Source: Takakia lepidozioides
Taxonomy: Eukaryota; Streptophyta; Takakiopsida; Takakiales; Takakiaceae
Assembly: GCA_030704615.1 (NCBI GenBank)
Contig: CM060731.1
Location: 49,912,001 to 49,976,000 of the forward strand
Direction of reading: 5' to 3'
Length of the DNA stretch: 64,000 nucleotides
In this document: positions 20,627-30,265 of the stretch, piece after piece
How the letters are laid out: each line of letters opens with the position of its first letter
Position numbering within the stretch: position 1 is the first letter of the stretch
Made by a program: the position numbers and the translations under genes
The notes under the pieces: model-generated
What the model was told of the DNA's origin: nothing
Seen by the model: the letters and a program-made list of their open reading frames with translations, nothing else
Databases searched by the model: none

Positions 20627-21673
20627 TGTTAGAGGACTGTCGGGGACTTAGACACTTATACGGGATCTGTAGGGTACCCTTAATTTTTGCACAGACTGAG
20701 ACCAAGAGGAACCTTAGGGGTGACAACAGCGCACTGTAGAGGGGGGTTACACAGCCCAACACAGTCGTCACAGCCAACACAGCCAACACAGCCCGTCACA
20801 ATCGTCACAGCCGACACAGCCAACACAGCCCGTCACAGTCGTCACAGCCAAACACACCCGTCACAGCCGACACAGCCACACAGCCAACACAGCCCGTCAC
20901 AGTCGTCACAGCAGAACACAGCCGACACAGCCAGTCACAGCCCGACACAGTCAAACACAGTCGCACAGCCAGTCACAGCCCGTCACAGTTTCACACAGCC
21001 AGTCACAGCTTGACACAGCTGTCACGATCATAGGGACGAAGAGTAGGACAGGGAACGACTGTGGGGAACAACACCTGCGAAGGGAACATGTTAGTTCACA
21101 GACGACGGTTAGTGAGGGAAACGGTTAGAACCGCGGATAGGAAGATAAAGGGGGAAACGGAGGATTCGGAGGGGACTTCTTGGTGATAGAGGATTCGGAG
21201 GAGGACTTCTTGGTAGGAGAGGAGAGGGGATCGGGTAGAGATGAGGAACGGAAGTGAAGATAGAGAGATGATGAGTAGATGCTTGATATAGGCTTGTATA
21301 TGAAGGCTGTAATGATATTGTAGAGCAGATTAGAGACACAATGGCTTCGGCCTGATACCTGATAAATCATAATCGGATACTTTTACGATACAATCACACT
21401 GTGTAGAGAGATCTGAGTGAAGCTGTGAAATGAATGGATGAGCTGATGGAATCCAATATGTTGATAAAGCAAACTGATACTTAATTATCAATGGTAAGAT
21501 AGCTAACATGAATACCAAAAGGAAAACAAATAGGAAACACCCCCATGATACACTAGCTGTAGGTCATGACTGATTGTTCTGCGCGGGCTGAGTACTTAGA
21601 GATTTCCAACTCTTCTATCTTGGAGTTTCCGCCTCGAATAGCGAAGGGATGGGTGAGTAAAAGCCGCGCGACA
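20627..21673 (+). repeat. 3' LTR of element A
   Basis: It is 1047 bp, TG...CA. It differs from the 5' LTR by a shorter 33-bp tandem (two units), a changed minisatellite, a short replacement near 21285-21302 (GGCTTGTATATGAAGG) and a few substitutions. It is followed by the target duplication AGGTT. The LTR-encoded start of ORF1 (21566) reads in frame into the flanking methyltransferase. Confidence 0.93.
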
Positions 21674-22598
21674 AGGTTGGGTCTGTTTTGGGAGATGGTG
21701 CGGGTTTTGCGCTACTTGCAGCTTCATCAAGCTGTATCTCCAGCATACATCTTGGAGAATGTGCCACTGATGGGCGATTCTCGGGCCAAGGTGATGGCCA
21801 GTGTGCATCAAGTCCGGTCGTGGCAGCAATGTTGCTGGATGTAGCTACAGTGGGGTCACGGGCTCATCGTCCACGGCTATGGTGGACTAACTTGATGCCA
21901 CCTGCACTGCTCAAACGTGCATTTGATGGGGTACAACAACTAGCACACCTCACAGTGGGTAGCATTTTGGACACAGGGATGCAGTCTCAGCGTGTGAGAC
22001 ATGATGACCGTTCGCCTTAAGCAGTGGTCAACAAGGTGGGTCAACCACGAGCGACATTACCTACACTGCTCAGCTTCCCAGGATCGCATGCTTTCCGGGA
22101 TAGTGGACCTGGCCTCCTGTGGAATGCTCAGTTGCAGTAGTTAGTGGAGCCTAATGCCGATGAGCGCGAGCGGGCTACAGGTTTTTCCACTGGGACCATG
22201 GCGGTGCATTCTCTTTCTGAGGCATCACTCGTCAGGTGTTGGGGCAAGCAATGGATCTCAATTGGTTGACCTGGGTCATTAGCTTGAGTATGGCTGAGCA
22301 GCGCAGGTTGCGGACAACTTCTCCCACTACATGTCCCTTGACATATTCCCTGCCTACCGAGACAGTACAGGCAGTGAGTGGGGGCGAGCAAGTGAGGACC
22401 ACGGGGTGCAGACATCCATGGCACACGTGGGAGGTGCTCGAGGTTCAGATGGAGTTGGCAGCCAAGGCGGCGGTGATGGATGAGGTTGGGGATTCTTCTC
22501 GGGTTGAGGAGGTCCTTGAGGATGAGATGATGGGGCAGGATGAGGCCTTGTCATTGACAGAGCAGGCAGTGGGCACTGCTCAAGAGGTTGCAGCATAA
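21674..22598 (+). pseudogene. Cytosine-5 DNA methyltransferase, C-terminal part of catalytic domain
   Basis: Taking the insertion out, GLRDSR at 8290 continues into LGLFWEMVRVLRYLQ here. Motif VI appears as YILENVPLMGDSR at about 21746-21784. A one-base loss near 21830 shifts the frame; the next frame gives LLDVATVGSRAHRPRLWWTN, motif VIII. After another shift at about 22020 comes EPNADERERATGF (motif IX-like, about 22147-22185), just after a TAG at 22138-22140. A further shift gives VLGQAMDLNWLTW, the motif X equivalent, at about 22235-22272, followed by an acidic tail to TAA at 22596-22598. All core motifs survive but at least three frameshifts and one stop make it a pseudogene. Similar methyltransferases are known as cargo of some algal and dinoflagellate retrotransposons. 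Confidence 0.8.
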
Positions 22599-25320
22599 CA
22601 ACCACTCGTGCCTCACCTAACACAGCGTGCACGGTGCTGTCGCGGCTACCAACAACGCGGGTCCCCGCCGCTGCAGGGCGTCTCTCCCCCGCTCACCATG
22701 GCTCTCTCTCTCTTCAGCTCGTTTAGATCGCGCCTCTGCGCGGCGTTCCTACCACACAGGGGAGAGAGAGATCAGCCCGTGCTTAGGGCAAGAAAGCAAG
22801 AGAGAAAGTGAGAGAGGAGGCGGTGCTTACCTTTTGCATTGGAGCGACGTTGGGGAAAACTCCTTGGGGCCTTGCGACCACCTCGGGCTCAGCAGCAGGT
22901 GCGTTTCTCCTCCACCCTAAACCCCACTCTCTAAACTACCGTCTCTCCAATCTACTCTCTAGTGATCACGAACTTCCTTCTTTATCAAAGCAAATGGCCT
23001 CAGGGCCCACAACGAGCTAGCTTCCTATTCTTAGCTCTCAAAATCAACACTCTTTCCTAACTAGGGAGCTTCAAACTCCACTCCCTAGGACCTAGGCTCC
23101 CTCTAGCAAACTAAACTACAACAAAGCAAGAGCAAAGCAAAGAAATGAACTAGGTGAAGAAACAATGAAGCCTTGCCCTTCTTTTATACTGTTTTTGGGG
23201 CTCTTAAAATATTGTAGGATAGTCTTAAATTAGAGGGAGACATAATAAAAAACTACTAAATTTCAATAAACAAATATTTGGATGGAACTCATCCGGGAGT
23301 CTTTTCCTCCAATGAAATCAATAGAAAATAATTTAAATCGGTTGCCGCAAGTGCCGTAGCCTCGTAATTCGGTGCCATTGATAACCTTAACCATAAATCA
23401 CAAAACTTGGTGATAAATTATGGTTAGATGCTCTGTAATTGCTTGTCAATCCTTAGGTCAATCGGAGTGAAAAACCAATTCCCAACGCCGTTCTCCATGG
23501 ACCCGCCGCGTACGAAGTCTGCTGCTTCCCTGGAAATTCTCCTAATGGTAATGCCCCTGGAGTCTTGGATCCTGCCACTTGATCTTGTACCCTCGGAAGT
23601 CACCTCCAACTACCCATTTGCACCGTTGGCTGGCCACGGTCCGCTCCGAAGTCGTCTGTTCCGCCGTTGTTCCGATGCAACATCCTGCTGTTGTTGCGAT
23701 ATTTCATCGCTATACAATGTCCTAATTCTAATTTCCCAAGTGCCGTCACCATGTGGACCTACTGGATAAGTGAAGGGGGAGAATAAACAGATCGCAACCC
23801 GTCCTTACAGTCGCTCTTGTATAGTTCAAACAATTCATAGTTGCTGCTAGTTGTACCGTGTTGGTAGCCTACTATGCTGTCCTTGCAGCTTTCCTACTGT
23901 CGTTTTGATGCCAAAGTACCACTCGATGCTCATCTCAGACTTAATCTAATTCCTAAGTGCTTCACTAGCAGTTCCCAAAGAACTAACAACTTGTGATAAT
24001 TTGGCAGCACAATGCCGAAACTGCCTGGCTAAGGATAAAAAATGATCCAAAAATAAAATTGCACCCATTTATGCATCTACACGGGTCTCTCCTCGAAGAG
24101 ACCAGATCGGCAAAAAAGTTATAGGACGGACCTCTCTCCATCCTCAATTAACCCCAGAGTGTTCCTTTTATCTACTCCGTCCCAATGGACTCTTCACAAC
24201 GCAGACGATATCCGTGATATTTTTCCTCTATCCTCTCAAGACGGGAGGCAAAGCCTGGCCTCTTTCTGTCTTCAGCTCAAATCTTTTGCAGAGGTTGTTT
24301 TGCCTGACGCTTTTCATGTAACGGGAACACAATCAGTGGCCATCAACATCTCCCCCATCATTTTCGGGTTTTCCGAGGGTACTCCGTCCATTCTCCTCTC
24401 TAGGAATAATAAGTTGGTTCTTGTCCTTGATATAGCTACCAATATTGAACACTTCCATTTCCTGCCTGTGCTTGGGCTCGTCGTTACTAAGAAGGGTGCA
24501 CTTTTCCTGTCTCCTGGAAAATAACTGGAGCTCATCCTCAGCAAAATAAAAGAAATTTTTGCTGCTTCCCTTCCCTCAGTTGATTTGTCCTCTGACTCTG
24601 CTGTCTATTCTGGCTCTCGGGTGCACCAATCTACATCCAACAGTTTTTTTTTTTTTTGTTCAAGTTCTCCCTGTCTCAAGGTTCTCTGTCGTTTCTAACT
24701 TGCAAAATGATACAGTTTCTCAGAAGTAGTTATATGGCATTTCCGTCCCTCTTGAACTGGGATCCGTTTCAGGACGCCCTTATCTCATGGCAATTTATGA
24801 GGCCGGGATGATGTTGGTGGAAACGTTCCGGTCGTCCCAGAAGTACTCTCGCAACATTGAAAAACTGCTGCAGTCCGACGATCTCTCCATCTTGCCTATC
24901 CCAGATGCTGATAATTCATCTTTCCGCCCCTTAACATTGCTCTTCCGTCCCCCCCCCCCGGTGAGCTCTGGCAGTCTTCTAGTTCCACTTTTTATCTTTT
25001 GCGAAGGCTGCTCTTCCTCCTCTAGCTGGGTTCTTTCTGCGGATTCGGCGGCACCCTCACTAATTCTCCCCGCGCTGAGATTCCCTTGTTTATGTACTTT
25101 AAAAATTCTAGAGCAACTTCTGGTTGTTACAAGGTCTGCAGATTATGCATCTCCACTTTTGTTAATTAGTTGCTTAGAGCTTGCTTTAGAGAAACAAGGC
25201 TTGTTGGAAGCAACTAAAAGTATTGAAGTCCTAGTTTGTTTGAGGCTTAGAGCTTAATTAGAGGTGCTAGCAAACTCGGAGGAGACAACTAGTTGTGCTT
25301 GGGAAGACTAGGGATACTCT
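22599..25320. other. Gene-poor stretch, no recognised gene
   Basis: It contains CT-rich and CAAAGCAAAG-rich sequence (about 22660-23160), a T12 run near 24645 and a C10 run near 24951. Open frames at 24159-24524 and 24787-25257 are moderately long but have no recognisable domain, and I do not call them genes. It may be decayed transposon sequence. Confidence 0.5.
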
Positions 25321-25321
25321 A

Positions 25322-25700
25322 GCACTACAACAGATTGCGGCTTTCATGACTGCCATGGGTGCGCAATCATGGCAAATTTGTGGTAGAAATGCCAATTGTA
25401 GTAAAAAATGCCTTTGAAGTCATAACGTAGGTCTGGGGAAGGTGTATATGCGACTGCATGACTCCGGACTCTGCTCAACATAGGTCAAACATGTTTGACC
25501 ACGAATATTGGCATGGCAGATATGACTACTAGTCGTGGTCATGGCTACACTGGAATGACGTGTGTATATTGCTAGACGGACATTATGACTTCATGACTCT
25601 CACTCTAATGCATTCTGCCAGATCATCACATGGATGAATCACTACATGACTGCACGTGTCGACACAAGCTTTTCTGGTTATATATATAATATATGAGTAT
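25322..25700. other. Possible CACTA-like terminus
   Basis: CACTACAACAGATTGCGGC at 25322 resembles a CACTA terminal repeat, and the following 350 bases contain at least six CATGACT/AGTCATG motifs in both orientations, like subterminal repeats. No matching right end was found, so it stays tentative. Confidence 0.3.
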
Positions 25701-25789
25701 TTACATTTTGAAAAAACGGAGATTATGACCACTAGAATGAATTAACAAAAAACAAAAAACAAATCAAAGTGCAAAAGATTAAAAAATAA

Positions 25790-25995
25790 ACACATCGGCT
25801 GGTAAGTGTACAGTGTGTCGCCCTGGTGGTTCGGGGTTCAAACCCGCTGCCCTATCCCGTGTGTGGGATTGTTCGTGACGGTATGTCTGGGCGTTGATCG
25901 TCATGTAGGTCTCATGGCCCATACATGAAAGGGGGTTAATTTTTTCCCCTTCCTCAAGGGCCTGAGGTTTCCTGTAAAAAAAGAAAAAGAAAAAT
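25790..25995 (+). mobile_element. tRNA-derived SINE-like unit
   Basis: A box-A-like TGGTAAGTGTA (25800-25810) is followed 25 bp later by a B box, GGTTCAAACCC (25835-25845), the internal RNA polymerase III promoter layout. The body ends in a purine-rich A tail (AAAAAAAGAAAAAGAAAAA). Length about 200 bp fits a plant SINE. I could not find clear flanking duplications, and the cloverleaf does not fold as a functional tRNA. Confidence 0.5.
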
Positions 25996-27241
25996 CAAAA
26001 AGTTGCTCATAGGGTTTGCAAAAAGGTTAAAAAAACTTAAAAAGTTGCCCATCACGGTAGCCGTGAACAGACTTAGAGCGAGCGGGAGGGAGAGAGAGAG
26101 GGCTGGGACTTAGAGCGAGCAAGCGGGAAGATATTGACCCCCTTACCTCAAAAGTTCAAAGCAATACACCAAAGGCACAATTGTTTATTTTGAGTCCATA
26201 TATTTCCATTTGCAGCGGTGACAGTCCACAGTTGTCGTGTTCAAAAGTCCATACCTCTTAGACATTTTATTTGATTAACAATTTGACGGTTGATATAGGT
26301 CGTAGATATTGAAGTTAGGAATTCAGCACGAAAAAAGTTTTTCAACATTATTGATTCTATATATTCAAAGCAATTCAGGATCGGCGGTCCTGCGCACGGG
26401 GCTCGCCCGCACGCTTCTGCTTTGCCGCGCGTGTGTGTCATTTCCTCAAGTACAACAGTCAACGTAGGCCTGCGCCCTCAGCACCTCGGCGCGTGGCTGC
26501 AGGGGCCCAAAGCACAAAGTTCCCTCGCCTCTTAAGCGTATGGCGACTCTATCCCTGCTTGAGCGGGCCTCAATGGTTCCTCATAATGGGAATAAACAAC
26601 AAAAAACAAAAGAATGAAACCCCACCCCCTACTCTAAAGATCTCCCTGTCTTTTAGGGGGGTTAGTGAGTTAGTATAGCCACCATGGCCCTCCTAGATAC
26701 TAACCACCTTGCTGGTCCTCTCTTTCCGGAACATTTTCACTTTAAAAACTCAAAAGCACAACAATAAAGAAATATATATATGATCCTATGGATCTATGGC
26801 CTAAGAGGCCTTCTCACTCTTAGCCTTTAAGGAAGTTTCCTTCTCCTTAACACATATACCACGTCATATGACTTCAACCCATAATGGAGTCCTTGCTCCT
26901 TTAACAAATGACCTTTCTCTCTCAACTAAGCTCTCATCTTTCCTTAGAGGGTTAGTTTTTCACATATAAGAGACAGCCTCTCATGGGCCTGTCTTGCAAA
27001 CTCAAGTGGAATAGCAAAGCAAACATCAAAGCAAAGTAAGGTAAGTGGTTTATCAACCTTAGGAGCAATGTGAGCTTGGGATGCTCTAATGGCTCGATGG
27101 TGTGGCTCTTGTGAGGCCCCTTTTCTAGGTGCATGTCAACATTGTCCACCCATAGCACTCTACTCGTCCCACAGCTCGCCGCAACAGCTCGCTTGAAGCA
27201 CCAGCAGTAGTAGTAGCCGTAGCAGCAGAGGTAGGTCAGGG
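25996..27241. other. Intergenic, no recognised gene
   Basis: A- and T-rich stretches surround a GC-rich patch (about 26375-26580). A repeated AGCAAAGCAAAC-like motif near 27010-27045 echoes 23120-23145. I see no supported coding sequence. Confidence 0.45.
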
Positions 27242-27597
27242 CAATTGCAATCTCCCTTTCCTCTCTGTTACTGTTTACTGTTCAAAGATAGTCTTCCTGC
27301 CCTAAGTTTAAATTTTGGTCTGGTGCCAAGAGTGGGATAGACCCTTGAGCGCATCCATGATGTCCTTCCCCCATGTCACAGACTGGAAACAGGTTCAGGG
27401 AAGTTTTCTTCCTAACTTCATTTTCATCGGACAATTTTCTGGTAACAGACATGGCTTTGGACACTACACTCTCTAAGTCAGGTTTATCCATCAAGGTCAA
27501 GACTTGCGGGTCCAGATTCAGATCCTTGAGAATCTCTTCTACTCTCTTCTCCCAGGGCTTACCCTATTTGACAGGGCGGTCCTGTTTCCCATGAGGA
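27242..27597 (-). mobile_element. LINE fragment, same family as 2724-5232
   Basis: Read on the minus strand, 27597 to 27242 matches about 4500-4845 of the intronic LINE, including MTLMDKPDLESVVSKAMS and KKTSLNLFPVCDMGE segments of the region between RT and the cysteine motif. The match stops abruptly at 27242, within the basic run ahead of the CPLCG motif. Confidence 0.75.
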
Positions 27598-28399
27598 GTT
27601 GGGGCATTTTGGAGTGCGACGCACTCACAGTTTACTGCAGGGGCAATATTAGTGGCGTGGTATGCATACAGAGGTGCAACAGTTCATGGCTAGGTGCTTG
27701 GTGTGTGATTGATGCTCAAGAGGTTGGCACATGGGATGCTTGACACCACCTCTTGAGAAGGTTTCTGACGGAGATTGGTTGTGTCCACACTACTTGGGAT
27801 AGTGGCAATGGACATGACTAGAGGCAGCTAACAAGACATGGGAGGCCAAGCTCATAGGAGTCAATACACGAGATCTCCGGCTCAAGTTCCAGGTTGCAAG
27901 ACAACGACTAACGATGGGGCAACTCTTGCACCCGGCCTCTTGATCTATCGAGTTTGAGTGTAGTAGGGACAGTGGTGGAGGACTTAGTGAGGCTATGGTC
28001 ACTATCACATCTTGTGGCTACCTGGACTTAGAGGGACCTAAGCACCAGCTAGGGGGGCGATTGTGGTGGACTAGTGACTGCCATAGTGGGTAGCATAGTG
28101 GCAGCCTAGTGGTTGGACTAGTGGCTAGACTAGTGATATACTAGTGTGTGTTGTGCACATGTGTTGTGTGCTTTGGGACAACAATGTAGTTGTGTAGCAA
28201 TATCTATGCGCACGACAGGCATTAGACATGGCTATGATAAAACCCCCTCCAGGAAAAAGAATTTGTACTCATATGATGTTGTTTGCCGTAGCCTTGTGGC
28301 CATTGACCTGACGCCCAGTTTGAGCAGAAGAGAAAGGGACAGAAGCTACCTTTGTCACGGGCTGATGCCGGTAGTATGACTTAACTTGAAAGAGACAAA
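27598..28399. other. Intergenic with TAGTG-rich cluster
   Basis: No gene is recognised. At 28065-28150 seven or more CTAGTG/ATAGTG motifs occur in about 90 bp, a simple degenerate tandem. No CACTA partner end was seen. Confidence 0.4.
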
Positions 28400-28656
28400 T
28401 TGAAGTTCTGCAGATCATATCCCTAATTCACACAAACAACACTCTATGTGTGATTCGCCCAATAACTAGACCCCAAAAGGGCAGGTCTTCTAGCTCAGCC
28501 TCAAGATTGTCAAAGTTGGTAATTCCCTTGATGGAATTGAAGAGGGTAACTATCACCAAAGAGTACCCAGGACAATGAATCAGAAAGTGGATATCGTCTT
28601 CAGGTTGCCCACACAACCGGCATTTGCTATACCCCTTTCATCTCTGGGCCTGTTTG
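28400..28656 (-). mobile_element. LINE fragment interrupted by element B
   Basis: Minus-strand reading gives the LCGQPEDDIHFLIHCPGYS cysteine/histidine motif and downstream sequence matching about 4805-5080 of the intronic LINE. The match begins right at the element B LTR (28657), so element B inserted into this LINE copy. The remaining part of the LINE is not found on the far side of element B. Confidence 0.75.
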
Positions 28657-29656
28657 TGTTAGAGGACTGTCGGGGACTTAGACACTTATACGGGATCTGT
28701 AGGGTACCCTTAATTTTTGCACAGACTGAGACCAACAGGAGCCTTAGGGGTGACAGCAGCGCACTGTAGAGGGGGGTTACACAGCCCGTCACAGTCGTCA
28801 CAGCCGACACAGCCAACACAGCCCGTCACAGTTGTCACAGTCATAACAGCCATCACAGCCAACACAGCTCGTCACAGTCGTCACAGCAGACACAGCCGAC
28901 ATAGCAAACACCCCATCACAGTCGGACAACCACACAGCCAGTCACAGCCCGACACAGCCAACACAGTCGCACAGCCAGTCACAGCCCGTCACAGTTTCAC
29001 ACAGCCAGTCACAGCTTGACACAGCTGTCACGATCATAGGGAACGAAGAGTAGGACAGGGAACGACTGTGGGGAACAACACCTGCGAAGGGAACATGTTA
29101 GTTCACAGACGACGGTTAGTGAGGGAAACGGTTGTTAGAACCACGGATAGGAAGATAAAGGGAGAGAAACGGGGATTGAGGGATATCATGCGGAGGAGGA
29201 CTTCTTGGTCAGGAAGGAGAGGGGATGGGGCAGAGATGAAGAACGGAAGTGAAGATAGAGAGATGATGAGTAGATGCTTGATATATGCAAGGCCGTAATG
29301 ATATTGTAGAGCAGATTAGAGACGCAATGGCTTCGGCCTGATACTTGATAAATCATAATCGGATACTTTTACGATACAATCACACTGTGTAGAGAGATCT
29401 GAGTGAAGCTGTGAAATGAATGGATGAGTGTGGAATCCAATAGATTGATAAAGCAAACTGATACTTAATTATCAATGGTAAGATAGCTAACATGAATACC
29501 AAAGGGAAACAAATAGGAAACACCCCCATGATACATTAGCTGTAGGTCATGACTGATTGTTCTGCGCGGGCTGAGTACTTAGAGATTTCCAACTCTTCTA
29601 TCTTGGAGTTTCCGCCTCGAATAGCGAAGGGATGGGTGAGTAAAAGCCGCGCGACA
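28657..29656 (+). repeat. 5' LTR of element B
   Basis: It is 1000 bp, TGTTAGAGG...GCGCGACA, with its own CACAGCC minisatellite (about 28783-29020). The 33-bp tandem seen in element A LTRs is reduced to a single, rearranged unit near 29170-29215. A PBS-like TTTGGCGACCATACTGGGGA follows at 29657. Confidence 0.92.
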
Positions 29657-30244
29657 TTTGGCGACCATACTGGGGACCTGAGACATGAACAACCAGATGT
29701 GACAGGCATCTGGTGGGATCATGGTGGTTGGACCATTAAAGAATTTGAAGTGAATCAAATTCCCTGTGGAACGAAGGAAGAAAGATTGTCCAAACAATTC
29801 TTTCAAAGGTTCTTGGAATTGCCAGACGGTTGTAAAGAAAATATTCTTAAACGAGTGCATGATGCTGATCCAGAATGGGGTCTGGAGAAAGGAGTGATAA
29901 AGATTTATCAGGTAGCCTGTAGAGGAAGAGCACGTTGGTTACCAACATTGGTTTATGTGATAGCATTGGTATCCATTAAACGAGTAGAGTTTGAAGGCTG
30001 GGAAGAAAGAAAGGTGAATGTTTATACTCATATGCATGAAGAGCTTGTACTGGTAAAGAATTGGATTCCAAAGGATATTTTGTGGATCAAACTCACACCA
30101 AGAACAGCTTTTCAGACTTGTTTGCCATATGGTTATATGGTAACGGAGACTTCAAGTATAGCCAAGGGTGCATTGAAGCTTGAAAGAAACCCAGGCATAT
30201 ACGAGAGATATTACAGAAGAGAGTTTTGGTTATTGCCACATTAA
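29549..30244 (+). CDS. Element B ORF1, pre-gag protein (231 aa)
   Basis: It is the same length as its partner in element A and nearly identical, with the ATG inside the 5' LTR. It is the only element B frame that is unbroken from end to end, while gag-pol in the same copy has many lesions. Function unknown; see the element A entry for composition. Confidence 0.65.
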   Translation: MTDCSARAEYLEISNSSILEFPPRIAKGWVSKSRATFGDHTGDLRHEQPDVTGIWWDHGGWTIKEFEVNQIPCGTKEERLSKQFFQRFLELPDGCKENILKRVHDADPEWGLEKGVIKIYQVACRGRARWLPTLVYVIALVSIKRVEFEGWEERKVNVYTHMHEELVLVKNWIPKDILWIKLTPRTAFQTCLPYGYMVTETSSIAKGALKLERNPGIYERYYRREFWLLPH

Positions 30245-30265
30245 AAGAAATGAAAGACATGGGAC

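Larger units (their letters stand above)
8296..21673 (+). mobile_element. Ty3/gypsy LTR retrotransposon, element A (13.4 kb, both LTRs)
   Basis: The element is bounded by LTRs beginning TGTTAGAGG and ending GCGCGACA, and flanked by the 5-bp duplication AGGTT (8291-8295 and 21674-21678). The internal order is: PBS-like site, ORF1, ORF2, gag, protease, RT, RNase H, integrase, ORF3, polypurine tract. Integrase follows RT, which fixes the Ty3 order. The integrase end has a GPY-type module (SPWKGPYVI) and no chromodomain, suggesting the non-chromovirus branch. The length is well above a standard 5-8 kb Ty3 element because of the extra open frames before gag and after integrase. Several frameshifts make this copy non-autonomous as read. 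Confidence 0.93.

Noticed and set aside
25800-25870. Functional tRNA gene
   Set aside because: Box A and B are present, but no acceptor stem or anticodon arm can be formed; a SINE explains it better.
28065-28150. TAGTG-rich cluster as the right end of a CACTA element paired with 25322
   Set aside because: Its reverse complement does not match the CACTACAACAG end, and the motif is repeated many times instead of being terminal.
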